Assembly (NCBI GenBank): GCA_016194905.1
Contig: JACQAP010000019.1
Coordinates: 310,001-374,000 of the forward strand
Direction of reading: 5' to 3'
DNA from: Betaproteobacteria bacterium
GTDB taxonomy: Bacteria > Pseudomonadota > Gammaproteobacteria > Burkholderiales > JACQAP01
Length of the DNA: 64,000 nt
The position numbers and the translations under genes were made by a program. This document shows, in pieces, positions 25,586 through 34,386 of the stretch (position 1 is its first letter; the number at the start of each line of letters is the position of its first letter). The notes under the pieces were generated by a model that worked only from the letters and a program-made list of their open reading frames with translations, had not been told where the DNA came from and searched no databases.

Positions 25586-28500
25586 TCAGGCGGCCAGTCC
25601 CATGCCGGTGCCGTTGCGGAATTGCTGTAACAAGCGGTCGCGCTCCGCCGCAACCGCGGCAACATTGCGCTCCTTGATGTGGCCGAAACCGCGAATGCGC
25701 TCCGGCAGCCAGGCCAGTTCGACGGCGATCCGATGATTCTTCGGCGAAAGGGTCGCCAGCATTTCCGTGACGAGCGATTCATAATCGCGGATCAAGCCCC
25801 GCTCCATCTTTCTTTCCCCGGTGTAACCAAACGGGTCGAGCGCGGTGCCGCGCAGGCCCCTGAACTTCGCGAGCAACCTGAACGCGTGTTTCATCCACGC
25901 GCCGTATTGTGCCTTCACAAGATGCCCCTGTGCATCGCGCTTTGCCAGCAGCGGCGGAGCCAGGTTGTACTTGACCTTGAAATCGCCCTCGAAGGTGTCG
26001 TTCATCCGCTTTTCGAAATCGCCGCTGGTGTAGAGCCGGGCGACTTCGTACTCGTCCTTGTACGCCATCAGCTTGAACAGCGCCTTCGCCACCGCCTTGG
26101 TCAGCGTATCGCCGGCGCCCATGGCGGCTTCGGCGGTCCGGACTTTGTCGACCAAGGCTTCGTAGCGCTTTGCATAGGCGGCGCTCTGATAGTCGGTCAG
26201 GAAGGCGATACGCCTGCGCACTTGCGTCTCCAGGTTCTGCGGCATCTGCACGATCGCCGGTTTGGCCGGCGTGGCAATCTTCTCGACCTGCTCCAGACTC
26301 ACCGCGCCGCGCCGCCCCCAGCTGAAGGCCTGTTTATTTGCGTCTATGGCGACGGCGTTCAATTCGATCGCCTTCAGGAGGGAGGCCTCCTGCAGCGGAA
26401 TGAGCCCCTTCTGGAAGGCAAAGCCGAGCATGAACAGATTGGTCGCGATCGAATCGCCCAGCAGCGCGGTGGCGAGCCGGGTGGCATCGGTGAAGTGGGC
26501 GCGGCCGCCGACCGATTCGTCGATCAGGGCGCGGATCTGTTCCGCCGGGAACTGCCAGTCGGGATTCTGCGCAAACGGTCCGGGGGGCTGTTGATGCGTA
26601 TTGATGACCGCCACCGTGCGACCGGGTCGCGTCTTGGAGATGGCATCGTGTGCGCCGGCGGTCAGCATGTCGCAGCCGAGGATCAGGTCCGCTTCGCCGG
26701 TGGCGATGCGCTGGGCGCGAATGTCCTCCGGCGCACGCGCAATGCGCACGTGGGAAGTGACAGCGCCGTTCTTCTGCGACATGCCGGTCATGTCCAGCGC
26801 CGACGACCCTTTGCCTTCCAGGTGTGCGGCCATTCCCAACAAGGCGCCGATCGTGATGACACCGGTGCCGCCGATGCCGGTGATCAGGATGTTGTACGGC
26901 GTTTCCTTGAGTTCCGCCACGGCCACTTCGGGCAGGGACTCGATCTGGGCGGGAAGAGCCTGCTTTGCCGCGCGCGACTTCTTCGGCGCGCCGCCTTCGA
27001 TCGTGACAAAGCTCGGACAGAAGCCCTTGACGCACGAGTAATCCTGATTGCAGGACGACTGGTCGATCGCGCGCTTGCGACCGAATTCGGTCTCGACCGG
27101 CAAGATCGAGGTGCAATTGGACTGCACGCCGCAGTCGCCGCAGCCTTCGCAGACCGCCTCGTTGATGAACACCCGCTGCGTGGCTTTCGGATACTCCCCC
27201 TTCTTGCGGCGCCGGCGCTTTTCCGCCGCGCAGGTCTGGTCGTAGATCAGCACCGAAACGCCGCGATATTCCCTGAGTTCCTTTTGCACCGCTTCCAGGT
27301 CCTTGCGGTCATGCAGCGCGACGAGCGCGGGTAATTGCGAACGATCTTCGTAGCGCGTGAGGTCTTCCGTTACGACCGCGATGCGCCCGACACCTTCGGC
27401 CGCCATCTGCTGCGCGATCATCGGTACCGAAATTTGTCCGTCGACCGGCTGGCCGCCGGTCATCGCCACGGCATCGTTGTACAGGATTTTGTAGGTGATA
27501 TTGACGTTCGCGGCGAGCGCGGCCCGAATCGCAAGGGAGCCGGAATGGAAATAGGTGCCATCGCCGAGATTGGCAAAGATGTGCGTGCGCTTCGAGAACG
27601 GCGCCTGGCCGATCCACGGCGCGCCCTCGCCACCCATGTGTGTCGGGCTCTTGTTTTGCTCCGGATAGATTACGGTCGCCATCACGTGGCAGCCGATGCC
27701 GGCCAGCGCCAGACTGCCGTCGGGCACTTTGGTCGAGGTATTGTGCGGGCATCCCGAGCAGTAGTACGGCGGGCGCACGGGCGTGTTCACCGCCTTCTTC
27801 AGTACCGCCTCTTTAGCTTCCAGGAAGGCAAGCCGCGCCTTGATCAGATCGCTCTGGTGAAAACGCCCGATGCGCCCGGCGATGACGCGGGCGATCTGCG
27901 CGATGGAGAAATCGGCCTTGGCGGGAAGCAGCCATTCGCCGCGCGGGTGCACCCATTCGCCCTGATCGTCGAACTTGCCGATGACCCGTGGGCGCACGTC
28001 GGGATGCCAGTTGTAGAGCTGCTCCTTGAGCTGGTACTCGACCATCTGGCGCTTTTCTTCGACGACCAGGATTTCTTCCAGCCCCTTCGAGAATTCGCGC
28101 ACCCCGTCCGGCTCCAGCGGCCATGGCATCGAGACCTTGAACAGCCGGACGCCGATTTCAGCGGCGTTGCGCTCGGTTATGCCCAGTTCCTCCAGCGCTT
28201 CCAGCACGTCCATGTACGACTTGCCTGAAGCGATGATGCCGAGCCGCGCGTTGGGCGAATCGATGGTGGTGCGGTTGAGATGATTCAACCGCGCGTATGC
28301 CATGGCCGCGTAGATCTTGTAATCCTGCATCAGCGCTTCCTGCTTGCGCGCCTGCAGGCCGAGCAGATCGCTGGACAGCCGGCCGTTCAGTCCGCCTTCC
28401 GGCATCACGAAATCCTCCGGCAGCCGGGTCTGGATGCGAAACGGGTCGGCCTCGATCGAAGCGGACGATTCGACCGTATCGGCCAGCGCCTTGAAGCCGA

Positions 28501-29083
28501 TGGCGCACCCGGAGAAGCGCGACATCGCCCAGCCGTGCAGTCCGAGTTCGACATATTCCTGCACGTTGCACGGATACAGGACCGGAATCATCGATGCGGA
28601 AAACAGATGGTCGCTCTGATGCGGCAACGTGGACGAATAGGCGCCGTGGTCGTCGCCCGCGACCAGCAGAACGCCGCCGTGTTTCGAGGTGCCGGCGAAA
28701 TTCATGTGTTTGAACACGTCGCCGCAGCGATCGACGCCGGGCCCCTTGCCGTACCACAGCGCAAAGACGCCGTCGTAATTCGACTCGCCGATCAGCTCGA
28801 CTTGCTGCGATCCCCACACCGCCGTGGCGGCGAGTTCTTCGTTGACGCCGGGCTGGAACTTCACATGGTGGGCTTCGAGGTGCTTGGCTGCCTTCCACAG
28901 CGCCTGGTCGAGTCCGCCCAATGGCGAGCCGCGATAGCCGGAGATGAAGCCGGCCGTGTTGAGTCCCGCGGCCAGGTCGCGCCGGCGCTGCACCAGCGCG
29001 AGGCGTACCAGCGCCTGGATGCCGGTCAGGTAGACGCGGTCCTGGTCGGAGGTGTATTTGTCTTCGAGGGAAACTTGCCGCAT
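25586..29083 (-). CDS. Indolepyruvate ferredoxin oxidoreductase, fused alpha-gamma type
   Basis: A 1165-residue enzyme that oxidatively decarboxylates aryl- or branched 2-oxo acids to acyl-CoA, reducing ferredoxin. The N-terminal pyrimidine domain has LNTAGFISGYRGSPLGG. The TPP domain has YYCSGCPHNTSTKVPDGS and GDGTYFHSG. Ferredoxin-type cysteines occur in CEGCGDCGVQSNC and CVKGFC. The C-terminal gamma domain has ITGIGGTGVITIG. The ATG at 29083 (MRQVSLEDKYTS) matches the usual start; a longer open frame upstream only overlaps the preceding gene. The 5' end overlaps the acetolactate-synthase-like gene by 58 bases. Function is probably in aromatic or branched amino acid catabolism. Confidence 0.94.
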   Translation of the reverse strand: MRQVSLEDKYTSDQDRVYLTGIQALVRLALVQRRRDLAAGLNTAGFISGYRGSPLGGLDQALWKAAKHLEAHHVKFQPGVNEELAATAVWGSQQVELIGESNYDGVFALWYGKGPGVDRCGDVFKHMNFAGTSKHGGVLLVAGDDHGAYSSTLPHQSDHLFSASMIPVLYPCNVQEYVELGLHGWAMSRFSGCAIGFKALADTVESSASIEADPFRIQTRLPEDFVMPEGGLNGRLSSDLLGLQARKQEALMQDYKIYAAMAYARLNHLNRTTIDSPNARLGIIASGKSYMDVLEALEELGITERNAAEIGVRLFKVSMPWPLEPDGVREFSKGLEEILVVEEKRQMVEYQLKEQLYNWHPDVRPRVIGKFDDQGEWVHPRGEWLLPAKADFSIAQIARVIAGRIGRFHQSDLIKARLAFLEAKEAVLKKAVNTPVRPPYYCSGCPHNTSTKVPDGSLALAGIGCHVMATVIYPEQNKSPTHMGGEGAPWIGQAPFSKRTHIFANLGDGTYFHSGSLAIRAALAANVNITYKILYNDAVAMTGGQPVDGQISVPMIAQQMAAEGVGRIAVVTEDLTRYEDRSQLPALVALHDRKDLEAVQKELREYRGVSVLIYDQTCAAEKRRRRKKGEYPKATQRVFINEAVCEGCGDCGVQSNCTSILPVETEFGRKRAIDQSSCNQDYSCVKGFCPSFVTIEGGAPKKSRAAKQALPAQIESLPEVAVAELKETPYNILITGIGGTGVITIGALLGMAAHLEGKGSSALDMTGMSQKNGAVTSHVRIARAPEDIRAQRIATGEADLILGCDMLTAGAHDAISKTRPGRTVAVINTHQQPPGPFAQNPDWQFPAEQIRALIDESVGGRAHFTDATRLATALLGDSIATNLFMLGFAFQKGLIPLQEASLLKAIELNAVAIDANKQAFSWGRRGAVSLEQVEKIATPAKPAIVQMPQNLETQVRRRIAFLTDYQSAAYAKRYEALVDKVRTAEAAMGAGDTLTKAVAKALFKLMAYKDEYEVARLYTSGDFEKRMNDTFEGDFKVKYNLAPPLLAKRDAQGHLVKAQYGAWMKHAFRLLAKFRGLRGTALDPFGYTGERKMERGLIRDYESLVTEMLATLSPKNHRIAVELAWLPERIRGFGHIKERNVAAVAAERDRLLQQFRNGTGMGLAA

Positions 29084-30858
29084 GTCCGGCTCCTGTAGAT
29101 CGTCGTCTCGTTCAACATTACTTCGTGGTGCCCGCTGCTCGCGGCGATCATCGGAAAGCAATTTGCCTGCGGTGCAACGGACACGTCGAGAAAGAACGGC
29201 CCGTCGCAGGCCAGGCATTCCGCAATCGCGGCGTCGAGCTCGGCCGGATCGGCTACGCGCCGCGCGCCCCATCCAAACCCTTTTGCAACCGCCACGAAAT
29301 CCGGCAACGCCTCGGTGTAGCTGTGGCTGTAGCGGCCGCCGTGATTGAGTTCCTGCCACTGGCGCACCATGCCCATGTAACCGTTGTTGCACAACACCAC
29401 TTTCACGGCGGTGCGATGCTGGACGGCGGTGGACAGTTCCTGCAGATTCATCAGCACGGACGCATCGCCGCTGACGCAAACGACCAGCTTGTCCGGATTT
29501 CCAACCTGGGCGCCAATCGCCGCGGGCAGACCGTAACCCATCGTGCCGGCCCCGCCCGAGGTGAGCCAGCGGTTGGGCTGCTCGAAGCGGAAATGCTGCG
29601 CAGCCCACATCTGATGCTGGCCGACGTCGGTAGACACGATCGCGTCGCATCCCGCGACGGCTTGCTGCAGCGATCGCATCAGTTGCTGTGGCACGATGCA
29701 ATCGTCGCGCGTTTCGAACCCCAGAGAATCTTCGGCGCGCCATTGGTCGATCGTCTTCCACCATTCGCCCAGCCGTTCAGCTTCGAAAACGTGCTCGCCC
29801 AGTTCGGCATGCAAGGCGTCGAGCAGCTCCAGACAGTCGCCGACCATCGGCACGTCGATCTTGACGACCTTGTTGATCGAAGAGGCGTCGATGTCCAGAT
29901 GGATTTTCTTAGCACTCGGACAGAATTCGCTGAGCTTGCCGGTGACCCGGTCGTCGAAGCGCGCGCCGACGCAGACGACAAGGTCGGCGTGGTGCATCGC
30001 GAGATTGGATTCCAGCGTGCCGTGCATGCCGAGCATGCCGAGAAACTGTCCGTCGGAGGCCGGAAACGCGCCCAGTCCCATCAGCGTCAACGTACACGGC
30101 GCACCCGTGCGCTGCACGAGTCGCGTGAAAGAAGCGCAGGCCTCGGGTCCTGAATTGATCAGCCCGCCGCCGCCGTAGAACACCGGGCGCCGCGCATTCT
30201 TCAGCAGTTCCACGGCGTCGCGCAGCCGGCCGCGCCGCAGCGGTTTGCGCCTGGATTCCGGTTGCTCCTCAGGCGACTCGGCCGGCGTGTTGAAGGTTGC
30301 AAGCTGAATGTCCTTGGGGAAATCGAGCAGCACCGGGCCCGGCCTTCCCTCGGTTGCGATGCTGAATGCCTTGCGCACCAGTGCCGCTACCTGATCCGCG
30401 CTGCGGATCTGCGCATTCCATTTCGTCACTGGCCGCGACAGGCCGAGCGCGTCGCATTCCTGAAACGCATCGGTGCCGATCGAGTGCGTCGCGACCTGGC
30501 CGCTGATGCAAAGCACCGGAATGGAATCGCAGATCGCATCCAGCAACCCGGTGATCGTATTGCTCACGCCGGGACCCGAGGTCACCAGCACGACGCCGGG
30601 CTTGCCGGTCGAGCGTGCATAACCTTCCGCCGCATGAACGGCGGCCTGCTCGTGGCGGACCAGGACGTGGCGGATGCGATGCTCCGCATGAAGCGCGTCG
30701 TACACCGGCAGCACGGCACCGCCGGGATAACCGAAAATCGTATCCACCCCGAGCGCGACCAACGTATCGAGCAGGGACTTCGCACCCGTGACGGCAACCC
30801 GACCCGCTCCCGTTTGTGTGGGGGTTGGCAGGGTGGACGGAAGGGCGAGATTGCTCAT
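29026..30858 (-). CDS. Acetolactate synthase large-subunit-like TPP enzyme
   Basis: A 610-residue TPP enzyme of the IlvB/IlvI family, which condenses 2-oxo acids. Features in order: GVDTIFGYPGGAVLPVYDAL; the catalytic-glutamate segment RHEQAAVHAAEGYA; SGPGVSNTITGLLDA; the central FAD-type domain; and the C-terminal TPP/Mg motif GDASVLMNLQEL with NNGYMGMVRQWQ. After the usual end (HHEVML) there is a non-conserved tail of about 28 residues, most of which overlaps the next gene. The ATG at 30858 is preferred. No ilvH-type regulatory subunit is adjacent, so it may serve a catabolic role under the divergent Lrp regulator. Confidence 0.88.
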   Translation of the reverse strand: MSNLALPSTLPTPTQTGAGRVAVTGAKSLLDTLVALGVDTIFGYPGGAVLPVYDALHAEHRIRHVLVRHEQAAVHAAEGYARSTGKPGVVLVTSGPGVSNTITGLLDAICDSIPVLCISGQVATHSIGTDAFQECDALGLSRPVTKWNAQIRSADQVAALVRKAFSIATEGRPGPVLLDFPKDIQLATFNTPAESPEEQPESRRKPLRRGRLRDAVELLKNARRPVFYGGGGLINSGPEACASFTRLVQRTGAPCTLTLMGLGAFPASDGQFLGMLGMHGTLESNLAMHHADLVVCVGARFDDRVTGKLSEFCPSAKKIHLDIDASSINKVVKIDVPMVGDCLELLDALHAELGEHVFEAERLGEWWKTIDQWRAEDSLGFETRDDCIVPQQLMRSLQQAVAGCDAIVSTDVGQHQMWAAQHFRFEQPNRWLTSGGAGTMGYGLPAAIGAQVGNPDKLVVCVSGDASVLMNLQELSTAVQHRTAVKVVLCNNGYMGMVRQWQELNHGGRYSHSYTEALPDFVAVAKGFGWGARRVADPAELDAAIAECLACDGPFFLDVSVAPQANCFPMIAASSGHHEVMLNETTIYRSRTCGKFPSKTNTPPTRTAST

Positions 30859-30957
30859 GGAAGCATCGTACGCGGCGGGTTCCAGAAAAGGCATCTTATT
30901 TTCTGCCAGATTGGACTACTATTAGAATAATTTACTGGAAAAGTGGTTATATAAAGA

Positions 30958-31488
30958 ATGTCTGTCGATAAATTCGATCTGGCGATCCTGAAAGTCCTGC
31001 AGGAGGATGCCCGCGCCAGCCTGCAGGTGATCAGCGAACGCGTAGGCCTTTCTTCAACCCCCTGCTGGGCGCGCATCAAGCGCATGGAAAGCGAGGGCGT
31101 GATCCAGGGTTACACAGTGCGCGTCGATCCGCCTTCGATCGGACTTTCGGAAACCGTAATCGTGCAGGTCACGCTGGAGAGCCATACGGATGAAACGCTG
31201 TACGACTTCGGCAAGATGCTGGAGCAGATTCCGGAGGTGATGGAGGCCTACCTCGTGTCCGGCGACTATGACTACTACATCCGCATCGCCGTAAAGGACA
31301 CCCGCGATTACGAGCGGCTGCTGCGCGAGCGCCTGTACCGGATTCCCGGCATACGGCACAGCAAGTCGAGCTTCGTGCTGCGCACGTTGAAGGAAAGCCT
31401 GATCCCGTTGTTGGCGGCGCCCGCCGCGGTTTCCGTCGAGGAGCCCGCCAGGGCGAGAAAAAAACGGTCGCCGAAGCGAAAATCGTAA
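30958..31488 (+). CDS. Lrp/AsnC-family transcriptional regulator
   Basis: A 176-residue feast/famine regulator. The N-terminal helix-turn-helix is DLAILKVLQEDARASLQVISERVGLSSTPCWARIKRMESEGVI (residues 6-48). The RAM ligand-binding domain follows, with VQVTLESHTDETLYDF and YLVSGDYDYYIRIAVKD. A basic tail (ARARKKRSPKRKS) extends beyond the usual length. It is transcribed away from the acetolactate-synthase-like/indolepyruvate oxidoreductase pair. The 99-bp AT-rich spacer is a likely Lrp site; autoregulation and control by an amino acid such as an aromatic or branched-chain one are inferred. Confidence 0.92.
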   Translation: MSVDKFDLAILKVLQEDARASLQVISERVGLSSTPCWARIKRMESEGVIQGYTVRVDPPSIGLSETVIVQVTLESHTDETLYDFGKMLEQIPEVMEAYLVSGDYDYYIRIAVKDTRDYERLLRERLYRIPGIRHSKSSFVLRTLKESLIPLLAAPAAVSVEEPARARKKRSPKRKS

Positions 31489-31538
31489 CGGCCACGGCCT
31501 GACCTTCGATACGCGCGCGTATAGTCGTCGATAAGGAA

Positions 31539-32402
31539 ATGAACACGAATCCTTCCCGTGTCGTTGACGCCATCGGACGCGTGCATGCATTGGCGCGAGC
31601 CGATGCCCGCATCGTCAGCCTCGTTCCCAGCGTCACCGAATTGCTGTTCGAACTCGGTGTGGGCGACCGGCTCGTAGGCCGGACCGGTTTCTGCATTCAT
31701 CCGAAAGACAGCATAAAGACAGTGCCGAAGGTCGGCGGCACCAAGAGCGTGGACATCGAGAGGATTCGCGAACTCGCTCCAACGCACCTGATCGTGAATA
31801 TCGACGAAAACGAAAAACCGACGGTCGATCAGCTCGCGAACTTCGTTCCGAATGTGATCGTGACCCATCCGCTCGGTCCGCTCGACAATCTGCCGTTGTA
31901 TCGCCTGTTGGGCGCGATCTTCGGCCGCGAGAGCAGGGCCGCGGAATTGTGTGAAGCGTTTCAAAAGGCCTACTCCGATGCGGTCGGGGCCTGTGCGGAT
32001 CTGCCGCGCGAACGCGTGCTGTATCTGCTCTGGAAGTCGCCGTGGATGACGGTGTCGCGCGACACCTACGTCTCGCGAACGCTCGCCGCGGTCGGCTGGG
32101 ATACGGTGGAAATCGAAAGCAGGGATCGCTATCCGAAGATCGAGCTCACCCCGGCGCTCGTGTCGCGCGTGGATCGCGTTCTGCTTTCCTCCGAACCTTA
32201 CGCGTTCCGTGAACGCCACCTCGACGAAATTCGGCAAACGCTAGCGGCTGCCAACCACTATTTTGTTCCGACGGTTCTTGAGGAGGTTGAATCACCGGTT
32301 ACGGTGTCGTTGATTGATGGAGAAATGACGTCCTGGTACGGCAGCCGCGCGATTGAGGGCATGCGGCACCTGCGCTGTCTTCGCCGCGACGGATGCCCCT
32401 AG
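31539..32402 (+). CDS. Helical-backbone metal receptor, BtuF-like cobalamin-binding protein
   Basis: A 287-residue protein of the type III periplasmic-binding-protein fold. Family segments are IVSLVPSVTELLFELGVGDRLVGRTGFC and VGGTKSVDIERIRELAPTHLIV, followed by the long backbone helix and LSSEPYAFRERHL. No signal peptide is visible, which is common in the cytoplasmic 'cobalamin-binding protein' branch, so a classical periplasmic role is doubtful. The nearby icmF needs B12, but the two genes are on opposite strands and not in one operon. The start at 31539 follows Lrp by 50 bases. Confidence 0.75.
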   Translation: MNTNPSRVVDAIGRVHALARADARIVSLVPSVTELLFELGVGDRLVGRTGFCIHPKDSIKTVPKVGGTKSVDIERIRELAPTHLIVNIDENEKPTVDQLANFVPNVIVTHPLGPLDNLPLYRLLGAIFGRESRAAELCEAFQKAYSDAVGACADLPRERVLYLLWKSPWMTVSRDTYVSRTLAAVGWDTVEIESRDRYPKIELTPALVSRVDRVLLSSEPYAFRERHLDEIRQTLAAANHYFVPTVLEEVESPVTVSLIDGEMTSWYGSRAIEGMRHLRCLRRDGCP

Positions 32403-32672
32403 ATTGACTTTATCTTCCCAAAGGAACACCGAGACAACCAACAACGTCTGATTTATGCCCTCTAAAAGCTTCTCCTTCCAAGTTTCCCCTTTGAATGAAA
32501 TCTTGATATCTGAAAATGGGGACCTGAGAAATAATCCAATTCCAATATCTAAAATATTTATTTAAATACAGATAGTTATGTATATATTTTAAGTGTAAGC
32601 CGAATAGGGCGCAAGATCTTGCTCAATCGAAATGTCAATGATATAGTCTAGTCTTCTATCAAGGAGAATGTC
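32403..32672. other. AT-rich spacer upstream of the accessory island
   Basis: This is a 270-bp non-coding stretch far richer in A and T than its surroundings (for instance around 32545-32595). It marks the left edge of the island. A promoter for the island operon is expected here, and AAGGAG lies just before the next start at 32673. No direct repeat, integrase or tRNA end was seen. Confidence 0.55.
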
Positions 32673-33962
32673 ATGGCAGACGATTTTCCAAGCTATCCCC
32701 GCGCAGTTCGACCGGCGCCAAACCTGCTCGCTCACTATTTACGAATCGGGAGGAACGATCATCGCCAAGTCCTAAATTTGGCTGCGGCCGGTGACCTTGC
32801 TTGCTTTGGCGCAGTATTTGATCCGACCAGCGTTGATCGGCATAGGGAATTGTTCGACGTGATAATCAGTCGACGGCTTGATGCAATTCTCGATCCGAGA
32901 ACTCAGCCGTCCGCGACACCAGGTGGGTTCAGTGAGGGAATTGGCAATTTACCTTGGGGAGTTGGGCGACCCCATTCGATTTTGGATTTTTCAGGTACGT
33001 CCGGTAGGCGAATGGTTGCGGCGCTTGGTGATTTCGTCATTGATCGGGGTTTCACTCAGGTCTTGGCTCCAACTCACCTATTGCGGTCAAGCCATGATGA
33101 GTGGTTAGAAATAGATATTGAGGCGACAAAGCGTCTTCGCGATTTCTTGGATCGAAAGAATTCTTCGCGAATCCCTATTGTTTACTCGCTTGCGCTGACC
33201 TATGCGATGTTGCGAAATCCCGACGATCGCCACCAACTTATTGATGCTCTTCACGGAATACCGGCAAACGCAATTTGGTTAAAGGTGGACGGATTTGGGT
33301 CCGATAGTACTGCAACTGCGGTGCGTTCATATATTGAAGCGGCCGCAGACTTTAGAGAGATCGGTCTGCCACTTGTTTCTGATCTCACCGGTGGTTTGGT
33401 CGGATTGTCATTGCTTGCATTTGGAGCCACCGGTGGTTTGGCGCACGGGATTACATCCGGCGAAAGGTTTGACGCTGGAGGCTGGCGGCGCGTTCGAAGC
33501 GGGAGTGCTTTTGGCTCTCATCACCGCGTCTATGTGCCGCAACTCGACATATTGTTGAAACCTGAACAAGCACATCAGTTGCTCGAGACCTCGTCCAGGG
33601 CAAAGTCGTTATTTGGATGTCGCGACACACGATGCTGTCCGAGAGGAACTATCGACATGCTTGAGAATCCGGCGCGTCACTTCATGTATCAAAGAATTCA
33701 ACAGGTGTTAAGTCTTAGCCAAATACCCGAACAACTAAGAGCCGCGCGCTTTCTCGATAAGTATCTTCGTCCGACGACAGATCACGCCCTTGCGGCAGCG
33801 AACATCAAGTGGCGAGACGAGAAAATGGCTAAGAAGATGCGCGAACAACGAAAACGGCTAGATACTTTAAGAGTAACTCTGGGAGAGTATGAGACGAAAG
33901 AGCAAAAACAACCTCCGGCATTCTTGCCGAAAACACGCGCATTTCGGGAAGCGCGTGTCTAG
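32673..33962 (+). CDS. Unrecognised 429-residue protein with Cys/His motif, first gene of RES-Xre island
   Basis: I do not recognise this protein with certainty. It has alternating strand/helix segments (IPIVYSLAL, AIWLKVDG, GLPLVSDLTGGLVGLSLLAFGATGGLAHGI) suggestive of a TIM-barrel. Near the C-terminus is a possible metal-binding motif, GCRDTRCCPRG (C316, C321, C322) with H336 in NPARHF. A charged, coiled-coil-like tail follows (about 375-410). A distant relation to tRNA-guanine-transglycosylase-like barrels is conceivable because those also combine a barrel with a C-terminal Cys/His zinc site, but this is only a guess. The AAGGAG site supports the ATG at 32673. Its base composition differs from the neighbouring core genes. 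Confidence 0.75.
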   Translation: MADDFPSYPRAVRPAPNLLAHYLRIGRNDHRQVLNLAAAGDLACFGAVFDPTSVDRHRELFDVIISRRLDAILDPRTQPSATPGGFSEGIGNLPWGVGRPHSILDFSGTSGRRMVAALGDFVIDRGFTQVLAPTHLLRSSHDEWLEIDIEATKRLRDFLDRKNSSRIPIVYSLALTYAMLRNPDDRHQLIDALHGIPANAIWLKVDGFGSDSTATAVRSYIEAAADFREIGLPLVSDLTGGLVGLSLLAFGATGGLAHGITSGERFDAGGWRRVRSGSAFGSHHRVYVPQLDILLKPEQAHQLLETSSRAKSLFGCRDTRCCPRGTIDMLENPARHFMYQRIQQVLSLSQIPEQLRAARFLDKYLRPTTDHALAAANIKWRDEKMAKKMREQRKRLDTLRVTLGEYETKEQKQPPAFLPKTRAFREARV

Positions 33963-34010
33963 GTGATTAGTAATGAATCGACTCACTAAAACTACAAAAC
34001 GGGGGTAAAT

Positions 34011-34352
34011 GTGAATGCAAATGCAATTGCAAGAAAGCTAGAGGCAATTGAGCGCAAGGGTGCGATGCGTTCCGTTGATGTCGCGAATCTTTTGGGAACA
34101 AGACCAGAAACAGTTTCTCGATGGAATCAGGGGAAGGCATTTCCTCGTCCCGACGCCCAAAAGTTGTTGCTTGAACTCGAGTGGATAGTTGATCAGCTTT
34201 CGGACTTTTATGAGCCACAAGATGCAAGGCTTTGGCTTTTTTCACGGCAAAAGAGATTTAATGGCGCAACACCAGCCGAACTTATTCAAGACGGAAGGAC
34301 TGCGGAGATAATTGCCGCAATTGATCAGTTGCGCGAGGGCGCGCATTTGTAA
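34011..34352 (+). CDS. Xre/MbcA/ParS-type antitoxin (DUF2384-like)
   Basis: A 113-residue protein. The helix-turn-helix (about 18-45) is MRSVDVANLLGTRPETVSRWNQGKAFPRP. The C-terminal toxin-binding domain is WLFSRQKRFNGATPAELIQDGRTAEIIAAIDQL. The start is GTG at 34011 after a GGGGG site. It precedes a RES-domain toxin, the standard order for Xre-RES type II toxin-antitoxin modules. It should neutralise the toxin and, by family precedent, repress its own operon. Confidence 0.92.
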   Translation: MNANAIARKLEAIERKGAMRSVDVANLLGTRPETVSRWNQGKAFPRPDAQKLLLELEWIVDQLSDFYEPQDARLWLFSRQKRFNGATPAELIQDGRTAEIIAAIDQLREGAHL

Positions 34353-34386
34353 GGTTTGAACGTGATCGATCGAAGGAGTTTGAGAA

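Noticed and set aside
23941-25677. 578-codon plus-strand open frame opposite icmF
   Set aside because: It is a shadow of the IcmF N-terminal half and lacks any domain similarity.
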